A DNA stretch of 50,038 nucleotides from Clostridiaceae bacterium (GTDB lineage Bacteria; Bacillota; Clostridia; DSM-8532): positions 1 through 50,038 of the forward strand of contig JAAYLX010000023.1 in NCBI GenBank assembly GCA_012521705.1, written 5' to 3'. This document shows positions 25,409 to 34,356 of this stretch, piece by piece. The notes under the pieces are model-generated. The model was not told where the DNA came from. It did not search any database and was given only the letters and a program-made list of their open reading frames with translations. Within the stretch, counting starts at the first letter, position 1, and each line of letters starts with the position of its first letter. Both the position numbers and the translations under genes were made by a program.

Positions 25409-26293
25409 TTACACCTTCTCCCTAATATTTTTTCCTAACAACCCTGTGGGCTTAATTATAAGAACAAGAATCAGGATTGCGAATACCACACCATCTCTGT
25501 ACATTGAATTGCCATATCCTGAAACCAGTACTTCTATTATTCCGATAAAATAACCACCAATCATCGCACCGGGTATAATTCCTATACCGCCGAATACTGC
25601 GGCAACGAACGCTTTAAGACCGGGAAGCATACCCATGAGCGGATTGATTGAGTTATAGTATACTCCAACCATTATTCCTGCGGCTCCCGCCAATGCCGAG
25701 CCAAGGGCAAAAGTAAAGGATATTGTACTGTTGACGTTGATTCCCATAAGCATAGCTGCGTCCTGGTCAAGTGAAACAGCACGCATTGCTTTACCAATTC
25801 TTGTTTTCTTAACTATAAACTGAAGAAGAACCATAAGAAGTATTGTAATGCCTAAAGTAATTAATTGCTGCATGGTAATGTTGATAGATCCGATATTGAA
25901 AGATTCTGCCATAAGTCCGGTCATTGGGGGATAAGACCTTACATTTGCTCCCGCAATGGCCATGGTTACATATTCAATAAAGAGAGATACTCCGATTGCG
26001 GTTATCAGAACTGCAATTCTGGTGGAGTTTCTTAACGGTTTATAGGCAACCTTTTCAATAGTTACGCCAACTATGGTGCATAATATCATTGCAATAACCA
26101 ATGAGGGTAAAAACCCTAAATTTAGTTTTGTCATGCAAAAATAGCCTATATAGGCACCCAGCATATAAACATCGCTGTGGGCGAAGTTTATGAGCTTGAT
26201 AATACCGTATACCATGGTATACCCTAAGGCAATTAACGCATAAATACTTCCAAGGGATATGCCGTTAATTATTTGTTGTAATAGTTGTTCCAC
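25409..26293 (-). CDS. livH: branched-chain amino acid ABC transporter permease LivH
   Basis: Permease partner of LivM, 294 aa with about eight hydrophobic segments. N-terminal QQIINGISLGSIYALIALGY and YGIIKLINFAHSDVYMLGAY are diagnostic, and the ATPase-contact loop reads RIGKAMRAVSLDQDAAMLMG. It is separated from livJ by 160 bases containing a GC-rich hairpin, so it is probably made at a lower level than the binding protein. Confidence 0.94.
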   Translation of the reverse strand: MEQLLQQIINGISLGSIYALIALGYTMVYGIIKLINFAHSDVYMLGAYIGYFCMTKLNLGFLPSLVIAMILCTIVGVTIEKVAYKPLRNSTRIAVLITAIGVSLFIEYVTMAIAGANVRSYPPMTGLMAESFNIGSINITMQQLITLGITILLMVLLQFIVKKTRIGKAMRAVSLDQDAAMLMGINVNSTISFTFALGSALAGAAGIMVGVYYNSINPLMGMLPGLKAFVAAVFGGIGIIPGAMIGGYFIGIIEVLVSGYGNSMYRDGVVFAILILVLIIKPTGLLGKNIREKV

Positions 26294-26377
26294 ACGCCTT
26301 CCCTTCTTTCAAAAGCCCGTTTGAATTTAAATAAAAACAGATAATTTAATGTCTGTGTTGTACTTATTAAAACACAT

Positions 26378-26408
26378 ATAAGTGGGGGCAATAACTGTCC
26401 CCACTTAT
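26378..26408 (-). terminator. hairpin between livJ and livH, probable partial terminator
   Basis: On the minus strand ATAAGTGGGG pairs with CCCCACTTAT over 10 pairs with an 11-base loop, followed by ATGTGTTTT. It lies after livJ, where a leaky stop or 3'-end stabiliser would let the binding protein exceed the membrane parts. Confidence 0.6.
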
Positions 26409-26454
26409 AATGTATTGTGATGCAGTAATATATTAATTGTACTATAAATTAATA

Positions 26455-27606
26455 TTATTGTTCAACCCTTTCACTGGTTGCGTGTACACCGTTTTCAATA
26501 CCTACAACGACAACAGCTTTAACAGGGTTGTGATTTTCGTCCATGCTGAAGGATCCTGTAACACCTACAAAATCCTTTGTAGCAGCAAGAGCATCCTTAA
26601 TAGCTACGGGATCTGTGCTTCCAGCGCGCTTAATACCATCGATTACAAACATAGCGAGGTCATAACCCAAAGCTGCGAACTGGTCAGGCTCTTTGCCATA
26701 TTTAGCCTTGAAGCTTTCAATGAAGCCGGATACTGAAGGATCTTTGTCAAGTACTGAGAAGTGGCTGGAGAAATATACGTCATTTAAAGCATCAGCACCT
26801 GCAAGTTCAACAAGTTCAGGAGCGCCGAATCCGTCAGGACCAAGGATAGGGGTATTGATGCCCTGAGCGCGTGCCTGCTTGATGATGAGACCTGCTTCGT
26901 TGTAATAACCGGAAATGAAGATTACATCGAAATCATTTCCTTTTATCTTTGTAAGAATAGCGTTAAAGTCTGTATCGCCTGCAACGAAAGCTTCGGAGGC
27001 TACAACTTTTCCGCCACCTGCTTCGAAGGTATCTGTGAAGTTCTTTGCAAGACCTTTTCCATAGTCACTGGAACTATCCATAAGTACAGCTGCTTTGGTT
27101 GCAGACATGTTCTTGAGGGCGTAGTTAGCCATAGCAGTACCCTGGAAGCTGTCAGTGAAGCAGATACGGAAAGCATATTCCTTAACGCCGTTTTCATCTA
27201 CAGTAACTGAGTCATCGGTAGCAGAACCTGATGCAACAGGTACCTTGTTCTTAATAGCTTCAGGAATAGTAGCTTTGAATGCACCTGAAGTAGCAGGTCC
27301 AAGCACTGCAACAACCTTGTCCTGGGTCATGAGCTTGGTTGCGAGGGTGGTAGCTGTTGAATGGTCAGATTTATTGTCGTACTTGATGGGCTTAATCAGT
27401 TTCCCGTTGATTCCGCCTGCTTTGTTAACTTCTTCGATAGCAAGCTCAATGCCTTCTACAGAAGCCTGGCCATAGGAAGCAACATCCCCTGAAAGCTCAT
27501 AGTTAATACCGATTCGTATTTCGTTCTCGTTTGCTTTTGAACCGCAACCGGCAAATAATGTCAATGTAAGTACAAGCACAAGAAAAATACTGATAATTCT
27601 CTTCAT
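26455..27606 (-). CDS. livJ: branched-chain amino acid ABC transporter substrate-binding lipoprotein
   Basis: Extracytoplasmic receptor of the Liv importer, 383 aa. The signal peptide ends in a lipobox LFAGC, so the mature protein is lipid-anchored at Cys21. The periplasmic-binding-protein type I fold shows in IRIGINYELSGDVASYGQAS, IGPATSGAF-like VLGPATSGAFKATIPEAIKN and AALGYDLAMFVIDGIKRAG. GGAG precedes the ATG. First gene of the operon, downstream of the T-box leader. Specificity for Ile/Leu/Val is inferred from family and leader. Confidence 0.93.
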   Translation of the reverse strand: MKRIISIFLVLVLTLTLFAGCGSKANENEIRIGINYELSGDVASYGQASVEGIELAIEEVNKAGGINGKLIKPIKYDNKSDHSTATTLATKLMTQDKVVAVLGPATSGAFKATIPEAIKNKVPVASGSATDDSVTVDENGVKEYAFRICFTDSFQGTAMANYALKNMSATKAAVLMDSSSDYGKGLAKNFTDTFEAGGGKVVASEAFVAGDTDFNAILTKIKGNDFDVIFISGYYNEAGLIIKQARAQGINTPILGPDGFGAPELVELAGADALNDVYFSSHFSVLDKDPSVSGFIESFKAKYGKEPDQFAALGYDLAMFVIDGIKRAGSTDPVAIKDALAATKDFVGVTGSFSMDENHNPVKAVVVVGIENGVHATSERVEQ

Positions 27607-27694
27607 GGTTACTCGCTCCTTTTATTTTTTAATTGTTTTTTATTGATATCCCGCATCAATGCCCACATTAATGCAGGAAAATCTTAAAACTTTA

Positions 27695-27713
27695 GTTCAC
27701 TAATGAAGTGAAC
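27695..27713. promoter_or_regulatory. hairpin between T-box terminator and livJ
   Basis: GTTCACT and AGTGAAC form a 7-base inverted repeat with a 5-base loop just after the leader terminator. In a read-through transcript it would sit in the livJ 5' untranslated region, perhaps protecting a processed end; it could also be a protein site. Confidence 0.35.
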
Positions 27714-27724
27714 AATAAAGGGTT

Positions 27725-27764
27725 AAAAAAAAGCTCTGCCTCCATGCCTTAAAGAGACAAAACT
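27725..27764 (-). terminator. T-box leader terminator
   Basis: On the minus strand AGTTTTGTCTC pairs with GAGGCAGAGCT over 11 pairs, including G-U pairs, with an 11-base loop and then at least seven T. Its 5' arm contains the CTCT needed by the antiterminator, so the two structures are mutually exclusive. Confidence 0.8.
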
Positions 27765-28022
27765 TCACGTTCTGCGGTACCACTCTTATTGCTGCTATAA
27801 AAACAGCCCCTCTGTACATCTCATAATATATTATTATGAAATGTAATACACTTTAACGGGTGTCAATCGGTCCGGCTTACACAAACACAAGGTTCTTCAG
27901 CTGACTGCTCCCGGGTGATACTTCACATAAAACTCCAACCTTATCTCTCAGCAAATGATAAGTTCTCTGTAGTTTTCGAATTATGCTACTTTCCCGTTCA
28001 CTGCATTTAAAAGGGATATTTT
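27725..28022 (-). promoter_or_regulatory. T-box leader controlling the liv operon, probably tRNA-Ile responsive
   Basis: RNA element that reads tRNA charging: uncharged tRNA stabilises an antiterminator. On the minus strand the T-box core AAGAGTGGTACCGCAG lies at 27772-27787 or so, with UGGU matching a tRNA ending in A-CCA. Stem I carries TTGCTGAGAGATAAGG and, on its 3' side, GTGAAGTATCACC; the likely specifier is AUC (Ile) at 27917-27919, by analogy with glyQS-type leaders where the codon precedes ACC. GUA (Val) two bases earlier is the alternative. A stem III GCTG/CAGC precedes the core. AGAG of the T-box can pair with CTCT in the terminator arm. Confidence 0.85.
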
Positions 28023-28028
28023 TTACTT

Positions 28029-28057
28029 ATTCTATGCTCCAGACGCCAAATTGTCAA
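28029..28057 (-). promoter_or_regulatory. sigma-A promoter of the T-box/liv operon
   Basis: On the minus strand TTGACA (28057-28052) and TAGAAT (28034-28029) are 17 bases apart, placing the start near 28022, right at the beginning of stem I. Confidence 0.75.
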
Positions 28058-28344
28058 TAGATTTCGGGAATTTTTATTATACATTATTAATCATGATGGA
28101 CGGCTTATTTAGTGCATTTTGACAAAATTCTATATCTTCAGGATGATATTATATTAATAGAAGTTTATATTAAGTTATTGAATCATTATTAATTGGTCAG
28201 AATACTGAGCAGGAAAATAGTATATCTGACATTTTATGAGGATTGCTGCGCTTTTGGCAATTGAAATGTACTGACAGATATGTTACGTTTAAATTGCAGG
28301 TTATAGCCCGCATGCGTAATAATAGCTTTCAGGAGGACATTCAA

Positions 28345-29751
28345 TTGGTTTTTTCCAGTCTGTTTTTTCTTTGTGTTTTTTTGCCTGTAAGCCTTGCCCT
28401 TTATTATGCAATAAAGAACAGGACTTATCGAAACTGGGTGTTGATAATAACTTCCCTGTTTTTTTATGCGTGGGGAGAGCCTGTCTGGGTTTCCCTTCTT
28501 ATCATTTCAACACTATTTGACTACTATTGTGCATTAATTATTGAAAAGAACAGGGGAAACTGGCGAAGCAGAGCCGCCCTGATTACCGCTGTTACCGCAA
28601 ACCTTTCAATACTTGGATATTTCAAATATGCGGGCTTTCTTATGGAAAACGTCAACAATCTCCTGGGGACAAGCTTTAATATTATGACATTCAGCCTCCC
28701 GATAGGAATTTCCTTTTACACTTTCCAGACCATATCCTATGTGGTGGATGTCTACAGAGGTGACGTGGAGGCGCAGAGGTCACCCTTTAAGCTCTTATTG
28801 TATGTTTCCATGTTCCATCAGTTGGTTGCAGGACCCATTGTTCGTTACAAGGACATAGCGGAGGCCATTGACAACAGGGTGGAGACCGTCGAAGATTTCA
28901 ATTACGGTGTTGGCAGGTTTATTGTCGGCCTTGGAAAGAAGGTGCTTCTTGCAAATACTGCGGGAAGTGTGGCCAACATGATCATGGGAAACGATTATTC
29001 CAGGCTTCCCGTATCAGGAGCCTGGCTTGGAATACTTCTTTTTTCCTTCCAGATCTACTTTGATTTTTCAGGGTATTCCGATATGGCCATAGGCATGGGA
29101 AGAATGTTTGGATTTAAATACAGAGAAAACTTTGATCACCCTTATATTTCAAAATCGGCGACCGAGTTCTGGCGTCGCTGGCACATGTCCCTTGGAAGTT
29201 TCTTTAGGGATTATGTATATATTCCACTTGGGGGCAATAAAAAGCACGTTATAAGAAACCTTTTTATAGTGTGGTCCCTGACCGGACTGTGGCATGGCGC
29301 AAGCTGGAATTTCGTTGTCTGGGGCATCTATTATTTTGTGCTTCTCTTTATTGAAAAGCAGTTTTTATTGAAGTTTTTCGAAAAAATACCGGCAATCTTC
29401 TCATGTATCTATCTCTGGCTGGCCGTAATTGTCGGATGGGTTTTCTTCTACCATACAGACATTAACCAGGCTTTAAGATACATTGGGGTAATGTTTGGGA
29501 AAAATGCAGCATCTCTCAACAGTCCAGAGATAAGCATTATTTTCCTGAACAATTTGCCTTTCCTTATTATTTCTTGTATAGCATGCACACCTTTAGCCAT
29601 GCTGATGAATAATAAAATAAATGAGCTTTCGGGCGGTTCCGGGCTTTTTGAGAAGCTGGCAAAACCGGCAATCAATATATGTATATTGCTTTTATGCATA
29701 CTGTTTTTGGTGGGGCAGTCCTACAACCCCTTCCTGTACTTCAGGTTCTGA
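28345..29751 (+). CDS. MBOAT-family membrane O-acyltransferase (AlgI/DltB-like)
   Basis: Polytopic membrane enzyme of 468 aa that moves an acyl group, usually acetyl, across the membrane for transfer to a polysaccharide or wall polymer. EFWRRWHMSLGSFFRDYVYIP and the invariant histidine in LTGLWHGASWNFVVWG are diagnostic. The start is TTG 28345, with AGGAGG eight bases upstream; the longer frame from 28243 adds an implausible polar N-terminus. Upstream are 287 noncoding bases after the divergent liv promoter, with a TTGACA at 28119 but no good -10. It is followed 122 bases on by the DHHW protein, the usual partner. Confidence 0.92.
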   Translation: MVFSSLFFLCVFLPVSLALYYAIKNRTYRNWVLIITSLFFYAWGEPVWVSLLIISTLFDYYCALIIEKNRGNWRSRAALITAVTANLSILGYFKYAGFLMENVNNLLGTSFNIMTFSLPIGISFYTFQTISYVVDVYRGDVEAQRSPFKLLLYVSMFHQLVAGPIVRYKDIAEAIDNRVETVEDFNYGVGRFIVGLGKKVLLANTAGSVANMIMGNDYSRLPVSGAWLGILLFSFQIYFDFSGYSDMAIGMGRMFGFKYRENFDHPYISKSATEFWRRWHMSLGSFFRDYVYIPLGGNKKHVIRNLFIVWSLTGLWHGASWNFVVWGIYYFVLLFIEKQFLLKFFEKIPAIFSCIYLWLAVIVGWVFFYHTDINQALRYIGVMFGKNAASLNSPEISIIFLNNLPFLIISCIACTPLAMLMNNKINELSGGSGLFEKLAKPAINICILLLCILFLVGQSYNPFLYFRF

Positions 29752-29873
29752 TGCTTATTGATTACTGTATTCATCGGTAAAATTTTGTGAAAAGGGCATC
29801 CTCAGATAAGTCCTGCCGCATCATTGCCTGCGGAAGAAAAGTGCAGATAAAAAACTTTCTTGGAGGAAGTATT

Positions 29874-31253
29874 TTGAAAAAGCTTAGATGGGATTCAATT
29901 GTATTTCTTCTGTTAATATCACTGTTGGGGTTGGCCAATCTATTCAACTTGAATAAGCCAACTGTTTCCAAACTGGAGAACAGGGCATTGAAGCAAAAAC
30001 CGGTGCTCACATTGGACAGGCTTCTAAGTGGGGATTATTTCAAATCGTACGAGGAATATTACAGTGATACGTTTATACTAAGGGACAATTTTGTTAAGAC
30101 CAGCAAGGATTTTCAAAAAGCCATGGCTTTCATGGGGCCGGGCATAACAATTGTACAATCTGCTGATGATATCCAGAGGCCTCAGGAGAATGATGTTCCT
30201 GAAAATCCCGAAAGCAAAGAAAATGACGGCAATATCATTTTGCCCGGTGAACCAACTTCACCAACCCCCGGCACTGGTGAAAATCTCGGCGGCAAGGATG
30301 ATACTTCCGGAGGGGATGAAAAGGATAAAGAACCCCCCAAAACCGATTTCGGGGATGATCCCAATGTCGGGTATTATTTGGTTGTGGACGGCAAAGCCGT
30401 TCAGATCTTTAAGTTCAACAAGGAAAGTTTTGAGTACTACGCCCAGATTCTTAATAAATACCGGGAGAAGTTGGGAAGCAGCGTTAAAATATATTCCATG
30501 ATACCACCCACCGCGGGAGAATTTCTGAGACTTAAGAAATATTCAGGTATTACCGACTCGCAGAACGACGCATTGGCATTTTTGGAGAGTAAATTAGACG
30601 ACGGAATAACAACAGTGAATGTATATGATGCGCTTAACAGGCACAAGGATGAATACATCTATTACCGCACCGACCATCACTGGACTTCCCTCGGGGCATA
30701 TTACGGATATGCCGAGTTTATGAAAACAAGGGGAGAGGAGGCGCTTTCCTTAAGCCAGTTTGAAGAACTTGATCTTGGCGATTATCTTGGAAGCACCTAT
30801 TCAAAAACCCTTGACAAGAGCCTCGAAAAAAATCCGGACAAATTTATTGTCTACAAACCCACTACTCCCCATGAGTTTTTTGAATATGACAATAAGGGAG
30901 AACACAAATCCGAACTCATAGATATGCAATATGCGGACAGCATTACAGACAAATATCTTACCTTTATAAGTTCGGGAGGCTCGACATACAGCAGGATAAA
31001 AACAGGACTAAATAACGGTAAGAAGCTTCTTATAATAAAAGACTCCTTTGGAAATGCGCTGGCTCCCTTTATGACTTCCCATTACGAAGAAGTATTTATT
31101 GTGGATCCAAGGTTCTACAATAAAAAGATTGCCGGTAAGGATATTATTGGATTAATAGAGGATAATGGAATTGATGAAGTTATTTTCTGCATATACATGG
31201 AGGATGTGAACTGGCAAAAGTTCATGAGCGGGGTTGAAAGCCTTATAGATTAA
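29874..31253 (+). CDS. DHHW-family protein, AlgJ/AlgX-like, membrane-anchored
   Basis: Predicted extracytoplasmic acyl-transfer or esterase-like partner of the MBOAT protein, 459 aa. A membrane anchor (about residues 5-24) is followed by a conserved N-terminal region, a low-complexity acidic linker rich in Pro, Gly, Glu and Asp (about 100-160), and an SGNH-like domain with YYRTDHHWTSLGAYYGY (DHHW) and IKDSFGNALAPFM carrying the probable serine. Start TTG 29874, since GGAGG sits nine bases before it. The 3' end overlaps the convergent HGSNAT-like gene by 11 bases. Confidence 0.88.
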   Translation: MKKLRWDSIVFLLLISLLGLANLFNLNKPTVSKLENRALKQKPVLTLDRLLSGDYFKSYEEYYSDTFILRDNFVKTSKDFQKAMAFMGPGITIVQSADDIQRPQENDVPENPESKENDGNIILPGEPTSPTPGTGENLGGKDDTSGGDEKDKEPPKTDFGDDPNVGYYLVVDGKAVQIFKFNKESFEYYAQILNKYREKLGSSVKIYSMIPPTAGEFLRLKKYSGITDSQNDALAFLESKLDDGITTVNVYDALNRHKDEYIYYRTDHHWTSLGAYYGYAEFMKTRGEEALSLSQFEELDLGDYLGSTYSKTLDKSLEKNPDKFIVYKPTTPHEFFEYDNKGEHKSELIDMQYADSITDKYLTFISSGGSTYSRIKTGLNNGKKLLIIKDSFGNALAPFMTSHYEEVFIVDPRFYNKKIAGKDIIGLIEDNGIDEVIFCIYMEDVNWQKFMSGVESLID

Positions 31254-31935
31254 TCAGATATAAAACTGCCATAATAACAGGCTGGTGCGCCAGATAAACA
31301 GTCAGGGTGTGCCGGCCTGCTATATTTATGATATTATCCTTGGGGGTGAATGGAAGGAGGCTTTGTTTATTGGCATAGAGCATCTTGCCAAGAGCAAGGC
31401 CATAAATAAAGATGCCCATCCAGGGAATCAAAGGATAGTAGTCTGAGGATGAAAAGGAGCTGTTGTAAACTCCGAAAGGAAAGAAAATATTGGTTGAAGG
31501 ATTTATTCCGGATATCAGCCTGTCCAGAAGAATAACGCTGGAACCAAGCAATATAAGCAAGTTTTTGTTTAATTTTATAAGCAGGGAAGAAAGCAGCATG
31601 CAGGTCCCTAAAAGATGAAGAATTCCGAATTTAATGCCAAAAGCTGGGTCATACAGGTGGGTTATGATTGTAAGGATAATTGCGATACCTGCCACCTTAA
31701 GCCCGCGTTTTACATTACTTTTGCTAAACCAGGAACTGATTCCCGAAAGAAGCATGAACAATATTGCAGAGAATTTGCCGATAAAATAATTTATTCCGCT
31801 TGAATAACTGACATTCACATTATACAGTTCGTTTAAATCATATATAATGTGAAAGTATATCATTAATATAAGGGCGATACCCCTTAAAAAATCCAGTTCC
31901 CAGATTCTGTTTTTGGTGTTTTTGGCTTTTTGCAT
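31243..31935 (-). CDS. HGSNAT-like (DUF1624) membrane acyltransferase
   Basis: Integral membrane protein of 230 aa with about seven hydrophobic segments. The opening RIWELDFLRGIALILMIYFH and IIYDLNELY are typical of the heparan-alpha-glucosaminide N-acetyltransferase catalytic family, and the end RHTLTVYLAHQPVIMAVLYL also fits. Such proteins pass acetyl groups across membranes; the bacterial acceptor is unknown. The start is ATG 31935 with GGAGAG just upstream. It converges on the DHHW gene with overlapping ends and may belong to the same surface-acylation function. Confidence 0.82.
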   Translation of the reverse strand: MQKAKNTKNRIWELDFLRGIALILMIYFHIIYDLNELYNVNVSYSSGINYFIGKFSAILFMLLSGISSWFSKSNVKRGLKVAGIAIILTIITHLYDPAFGIKFGILHLLGTCMLLSSLLIKLNKNLLILLGSSVILLDRLISGINPSTNIFFPFGVYNSSFSSSDYYPLIPWMGIFIYGLALGKMLYANKQSLLPFTPKDNIINIAGRHTLTVYLAHQPVIMAVLYLINL

Positions 31936-32189
31936 ATTACTCTCCGGAAGTACCAACATGTTAATTATTATTTTCTGATAAAAACCCATAGAGGATTTAT
32001 ATTTAATTTAATTATGCTGTAAAAAGAAAAGGTATGTCAATTAAAACAGGAAAGGACTTTGCAGGCCTTATACTCTCGCATATCAAATAGTTAACAATGG
32101 ATTATTATGAAATTGATGATATAAAGAAAACGGCAACATGACGATATATGATAATATTGCACTGTTATTGAGGAGAATTTAAAAGTGTT

Positions 32190-32894
32190 ATGAAACGTCG
32201 TAAAATGAGATTGCTTATACCGGTCATTATCCTTATACAGCTTCTGTTAAGCTTTCCTACCCAGGCATGCAGCAGTTTTGCATACTACGGAGACCAAACA
32301 TTTTACGGAATGAACTGGGATTATTACCCCGGCTATGATGCAACTTTTTATATCAAATCAACAGGTGATATGAAAGTATTCAATGTATTCAATAAGGACG
32401 GATATGATTTTACCGGAATGAATACAAAGGGACTTTTTGCAGCTCAGCAAATGGTAACTCCTGAAGAGGAATCAGGTTTCTATACGCTTTGTTCATTTCT
32501 TTATGAACCTGAAACCAATAGTATTTATGTTGCTGTGGACAGAGATTTTGATAAGTTATGGAAAATATCCATCATGGAAGAAACCGCTGAAACTTTTAAG
32601 GGATTCGAAAGCCCAATGAAGATAAAGATTGAACGAGGTATTAAACTTTCGGATTTAAAAGAGCTGACTTATTATAATACTCAGACAATAGAAGCCTTTG
32701 AAGATTTGTTTATCATAAAACCTGCCAAAGATATTGAACTTAACGAAGTCTCAAAAGCGTATCATAAAGAGATAAGTCAAAAGAAGGTTCTTATGGCAGG
32801 CCTTTTCCTGATAGTCCCGGTTTGTGTAATACTGTCATTCAAAAGAAAAAAGTCAAATACTAAAACAGTTGACCAATCGAGCCAGAAATTATAA
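32190..32894 (+). CDS. shortened Ntn-hydrolase-like membrane protein
   Basis: 234 residues. A signal peptide ending FPTQA is followed by Cys27 in ACSSFAYYGDQTFYGMNWDYY, matching the autoprocessed N-terminal cysteine and first strands of linear-amide C-N hydrolases (penicillin acylase/choloylglycine group). GMNTKGLFAAQQM matches their next motif, but the usual 150 or so residues that follow are missing; the text jumps to FLYEPETNSIYVAVDRDFDKLWKIS, which resembles the C-terminal end. A second membrane segment (VLMAGLFLIVPVCVILSF) and a basic tail close the protein. Whether it is active or a stable remnant is unknown. AGGAG is 14 bases before the ATG, rather far. Confidence 0.65.
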   Translation: MKRRKMRLLIPVIILIQLLLSFPTQACSSFAYYGDQTFYGMNWDYYPGYDATFYIKSTGDMKVFNVFNKDGYDFTGMNTKGLFAAQQMVTPEEESGFYTLCSFLYEPETNSIYVAVDRDFDKLWKISIMEETAETFKGFESPMKIKIERGIKLSDLKELTYYNTQTIEAFEDLFIIKPAKDIELNEVSKAYHKEISQKKVLMAGLFLIVPVCVILSFKRKKSNTKTVDQSSQKL

Positions 32895-32941
32895 AATATA
32901 ACTAAACATATATGAATAATAAGTTATCCAGTGGTGGTATT

Positions 32942-34123
32942 ATGAAATACAACTTCGATGAAATAATAGAAAGAAAATCTACCAATTCAGTCAAATATGA
33001 TCTTGCAGAAGAATTGGGGAAGCCCGCAGACGCACTTCCCATGTGGGTTGCGGATATGGATTTCCAGACTCCTTCCGAGGTTATTGATGCATTGATTAAT
33101 ATTTCCCGGCACGGCATTTTTGGCTATTACCAGAGCAAAGAGGACTATTTTGAAGCAGTGCATCATTGGTTTAATACAAGACACGGCTGGGATGTAAAAA
33201 AGGAATGGCTGATAAAAACACCCGGGGTAATTTTTGCCCTGGCTATGGCTATAAAGGCATATACAAATGAAAATGACGCAGTAATGATCCAGCAGCCGGT
33301 ATATCACCCGTTTGCTGAAACAATAAAGGTCAATAACCGGAGGCTTGTGAATAATCCTCTTGTAAATAAAGACGGCAAATACAGAATGGACATCGAAGAT
33401 TTCGAAAGAAAAATAATTGAAAACGGAGTAAAGCTTTTTGTGCTTTGCAGTCCCCATAATCCAGTGGGAAGGGTATGGACTGAGGAGGAACTTATAGAGG
33501 TTGGCGATATATGCCTGAAACACGGAGTAATTGTAGTTTCGGATGAGATACACGCCGATTTTATCTATGATGGTCACAAACACACAATTTTTGCAAAAGT
33601 GAAGCCGGAGTATCTGGATAACTCAATTATATGTACTGCCCCGAGCAAGACATTTAATCTTGCAGGCTTGCAGATATCCAATACTTTTATTGCCAATAAG
33701 AAGCTCAGGGATAAATTCATATTAGAGATGAAAAGAGCAGGAACAGGTACTCCAAATACCATGGGAATCGTGGCATGTCAGGCGGCGTACCTGTATGGCG
33801 CCCAATGGCTGGACGAACTTATTAAGTATCTCACCGGAAACCTGAATTTTATAAGGGAGTTTTTAAAAGAGCGCCTTCCTCAGATTAAACTTGTGGAACC
33901 ACAGGGGACATACCTTGTATGGCTTGATTTCAGGGATTTGAACCTGAACGGGGAAGAGCTGGAGGATTTGGTTCTGAACAGGGCAAAACTGTGGCTAAAT
34001 TCCGGAAGCATTTTCGGCCCTGGGGGAGAAGGCTTCCAGAGAATGAATATTGCCTGCCCCAGGTCGATTGTTGAAGAGGCTTTGTTAAGGCTTGAAAGAG
34101 CGGTTAAGTCTCTTAATAATTAA
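32942..34123 (+). CDS. MalY/PatB-type aminotransferase, probable cystathionine beta-lyase
   Basis: PLP-dependent fold-type I enzyme, 393 aa, predicted to cleave the C-S bond of cystathionine or cysteine. The start MKYNFDEIIERKSTNSVKYD is the classic opening of the family; PMWVADMDFQTP, SPHNPVGRVWTEEEL, VVSDEIHADFIY and the Schiff-base lysine in TAPSKTFNLAGLQISN are present. ATG 32942 is chosen over ATG 32912 because of this match and because the earlier codon lacks a ribosome site. A terminator follows at 34231. It may act in methionine synthesis or sulfide release. Confidence 0.9.
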   Translation: MKYNFDEIIERKSTNSVKYDLAEELGKPADALPMWVADMDFQTPSEVIDALINISRHGIFGYYQSKEDYFEAVHHWFNTRHGWDVKKEWLIKTPGVIFALAMAIKAYTNENDAVMIQQPVYHPFAETIKVNNRRLVNNPLVNKDGKYRMDIEDFERKIIENGVKLFVLCSPHNPVGRVWTEEELIEVGDICLKHGVIVVSDEIHADFIYDGHKHTIFAKVKPEYLDNSIICTAPSKTFNLAGLQISNTFIANKKLRDKFILEMKRAGTGTPNTMGIVACQAAYLYGAQWLDELIKYLTGNLNFIREFLKERLPQIKLVEPQGTYLVWLDFRDLNLNGEELEDLVLNRAKLWLNSGSIFGPGGEGFQRMNIACPRSIVEEALLRLERAVKSLNN

Positions 34124-34230
34124 CTAAGACAGATATTTTTCAAGGATCAACTCATGTAATAAGCTATATCCGGGAACAGATTTCAGGGAATCAGCCTTCC
34201 AAAATTGAGGAAATCTAACGCTAAGAATTA

Positions 34231-34262
34231 AAAAGTCAGTCTTAGAAGACTTGACTTTTTGT
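34231..34262 (+). terminator. intrinsic terminator after the MalY-type gene
   Basis: AAAAGTCAGTCTT (34231-34243), loop AG, and AAGACTTGACTTTT (34246-34259) pair over 13 bases with one bulged base, followed by TTTTG. Its 3' arm contains the -35 element of the csoR promoter. Confidence 0.75.
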
Positions 34263-34278
34263 TTGTTGAATTTATAAT
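34251..34278 (+). promoter_or_regulatory. csoR-copA promoter
   Basis: TTGACT (34251-34256), 16 bases, and a consensus TATAAT (34273-34278). The predicted start near 34285 falls at the left edge of the copper operator. Confidence 0.75.
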
Positions 34279-34285
34279 TAAAGTA

Positions 34286-34308
34286 TACCCCTCCCCATGG
34301 GGGGTGTA
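34286..34308. promoter_or_regulatory. CsoR copper operator
   Basis: The 23-base imperfect palindrome TACCCCTCCCCATGGGGGGTGTA has the C-run/G-run form with TA ends of CsoR boxes. It covers the predicted transcription start, so bound CsoR would block initiation until copper releases it. Confidence 0.8.
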
Positions 34309-34356
34309 TTAGATATTAAGAAGTATGGAGACTGCTCCAAAGACAGGAGGTATTCC

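Noticed and set aside
34297..34356. ATG 34297 as csoR start
   Set aside because: It lies within the CsoR operator, and GTG 34357 has a proper ribosome site.
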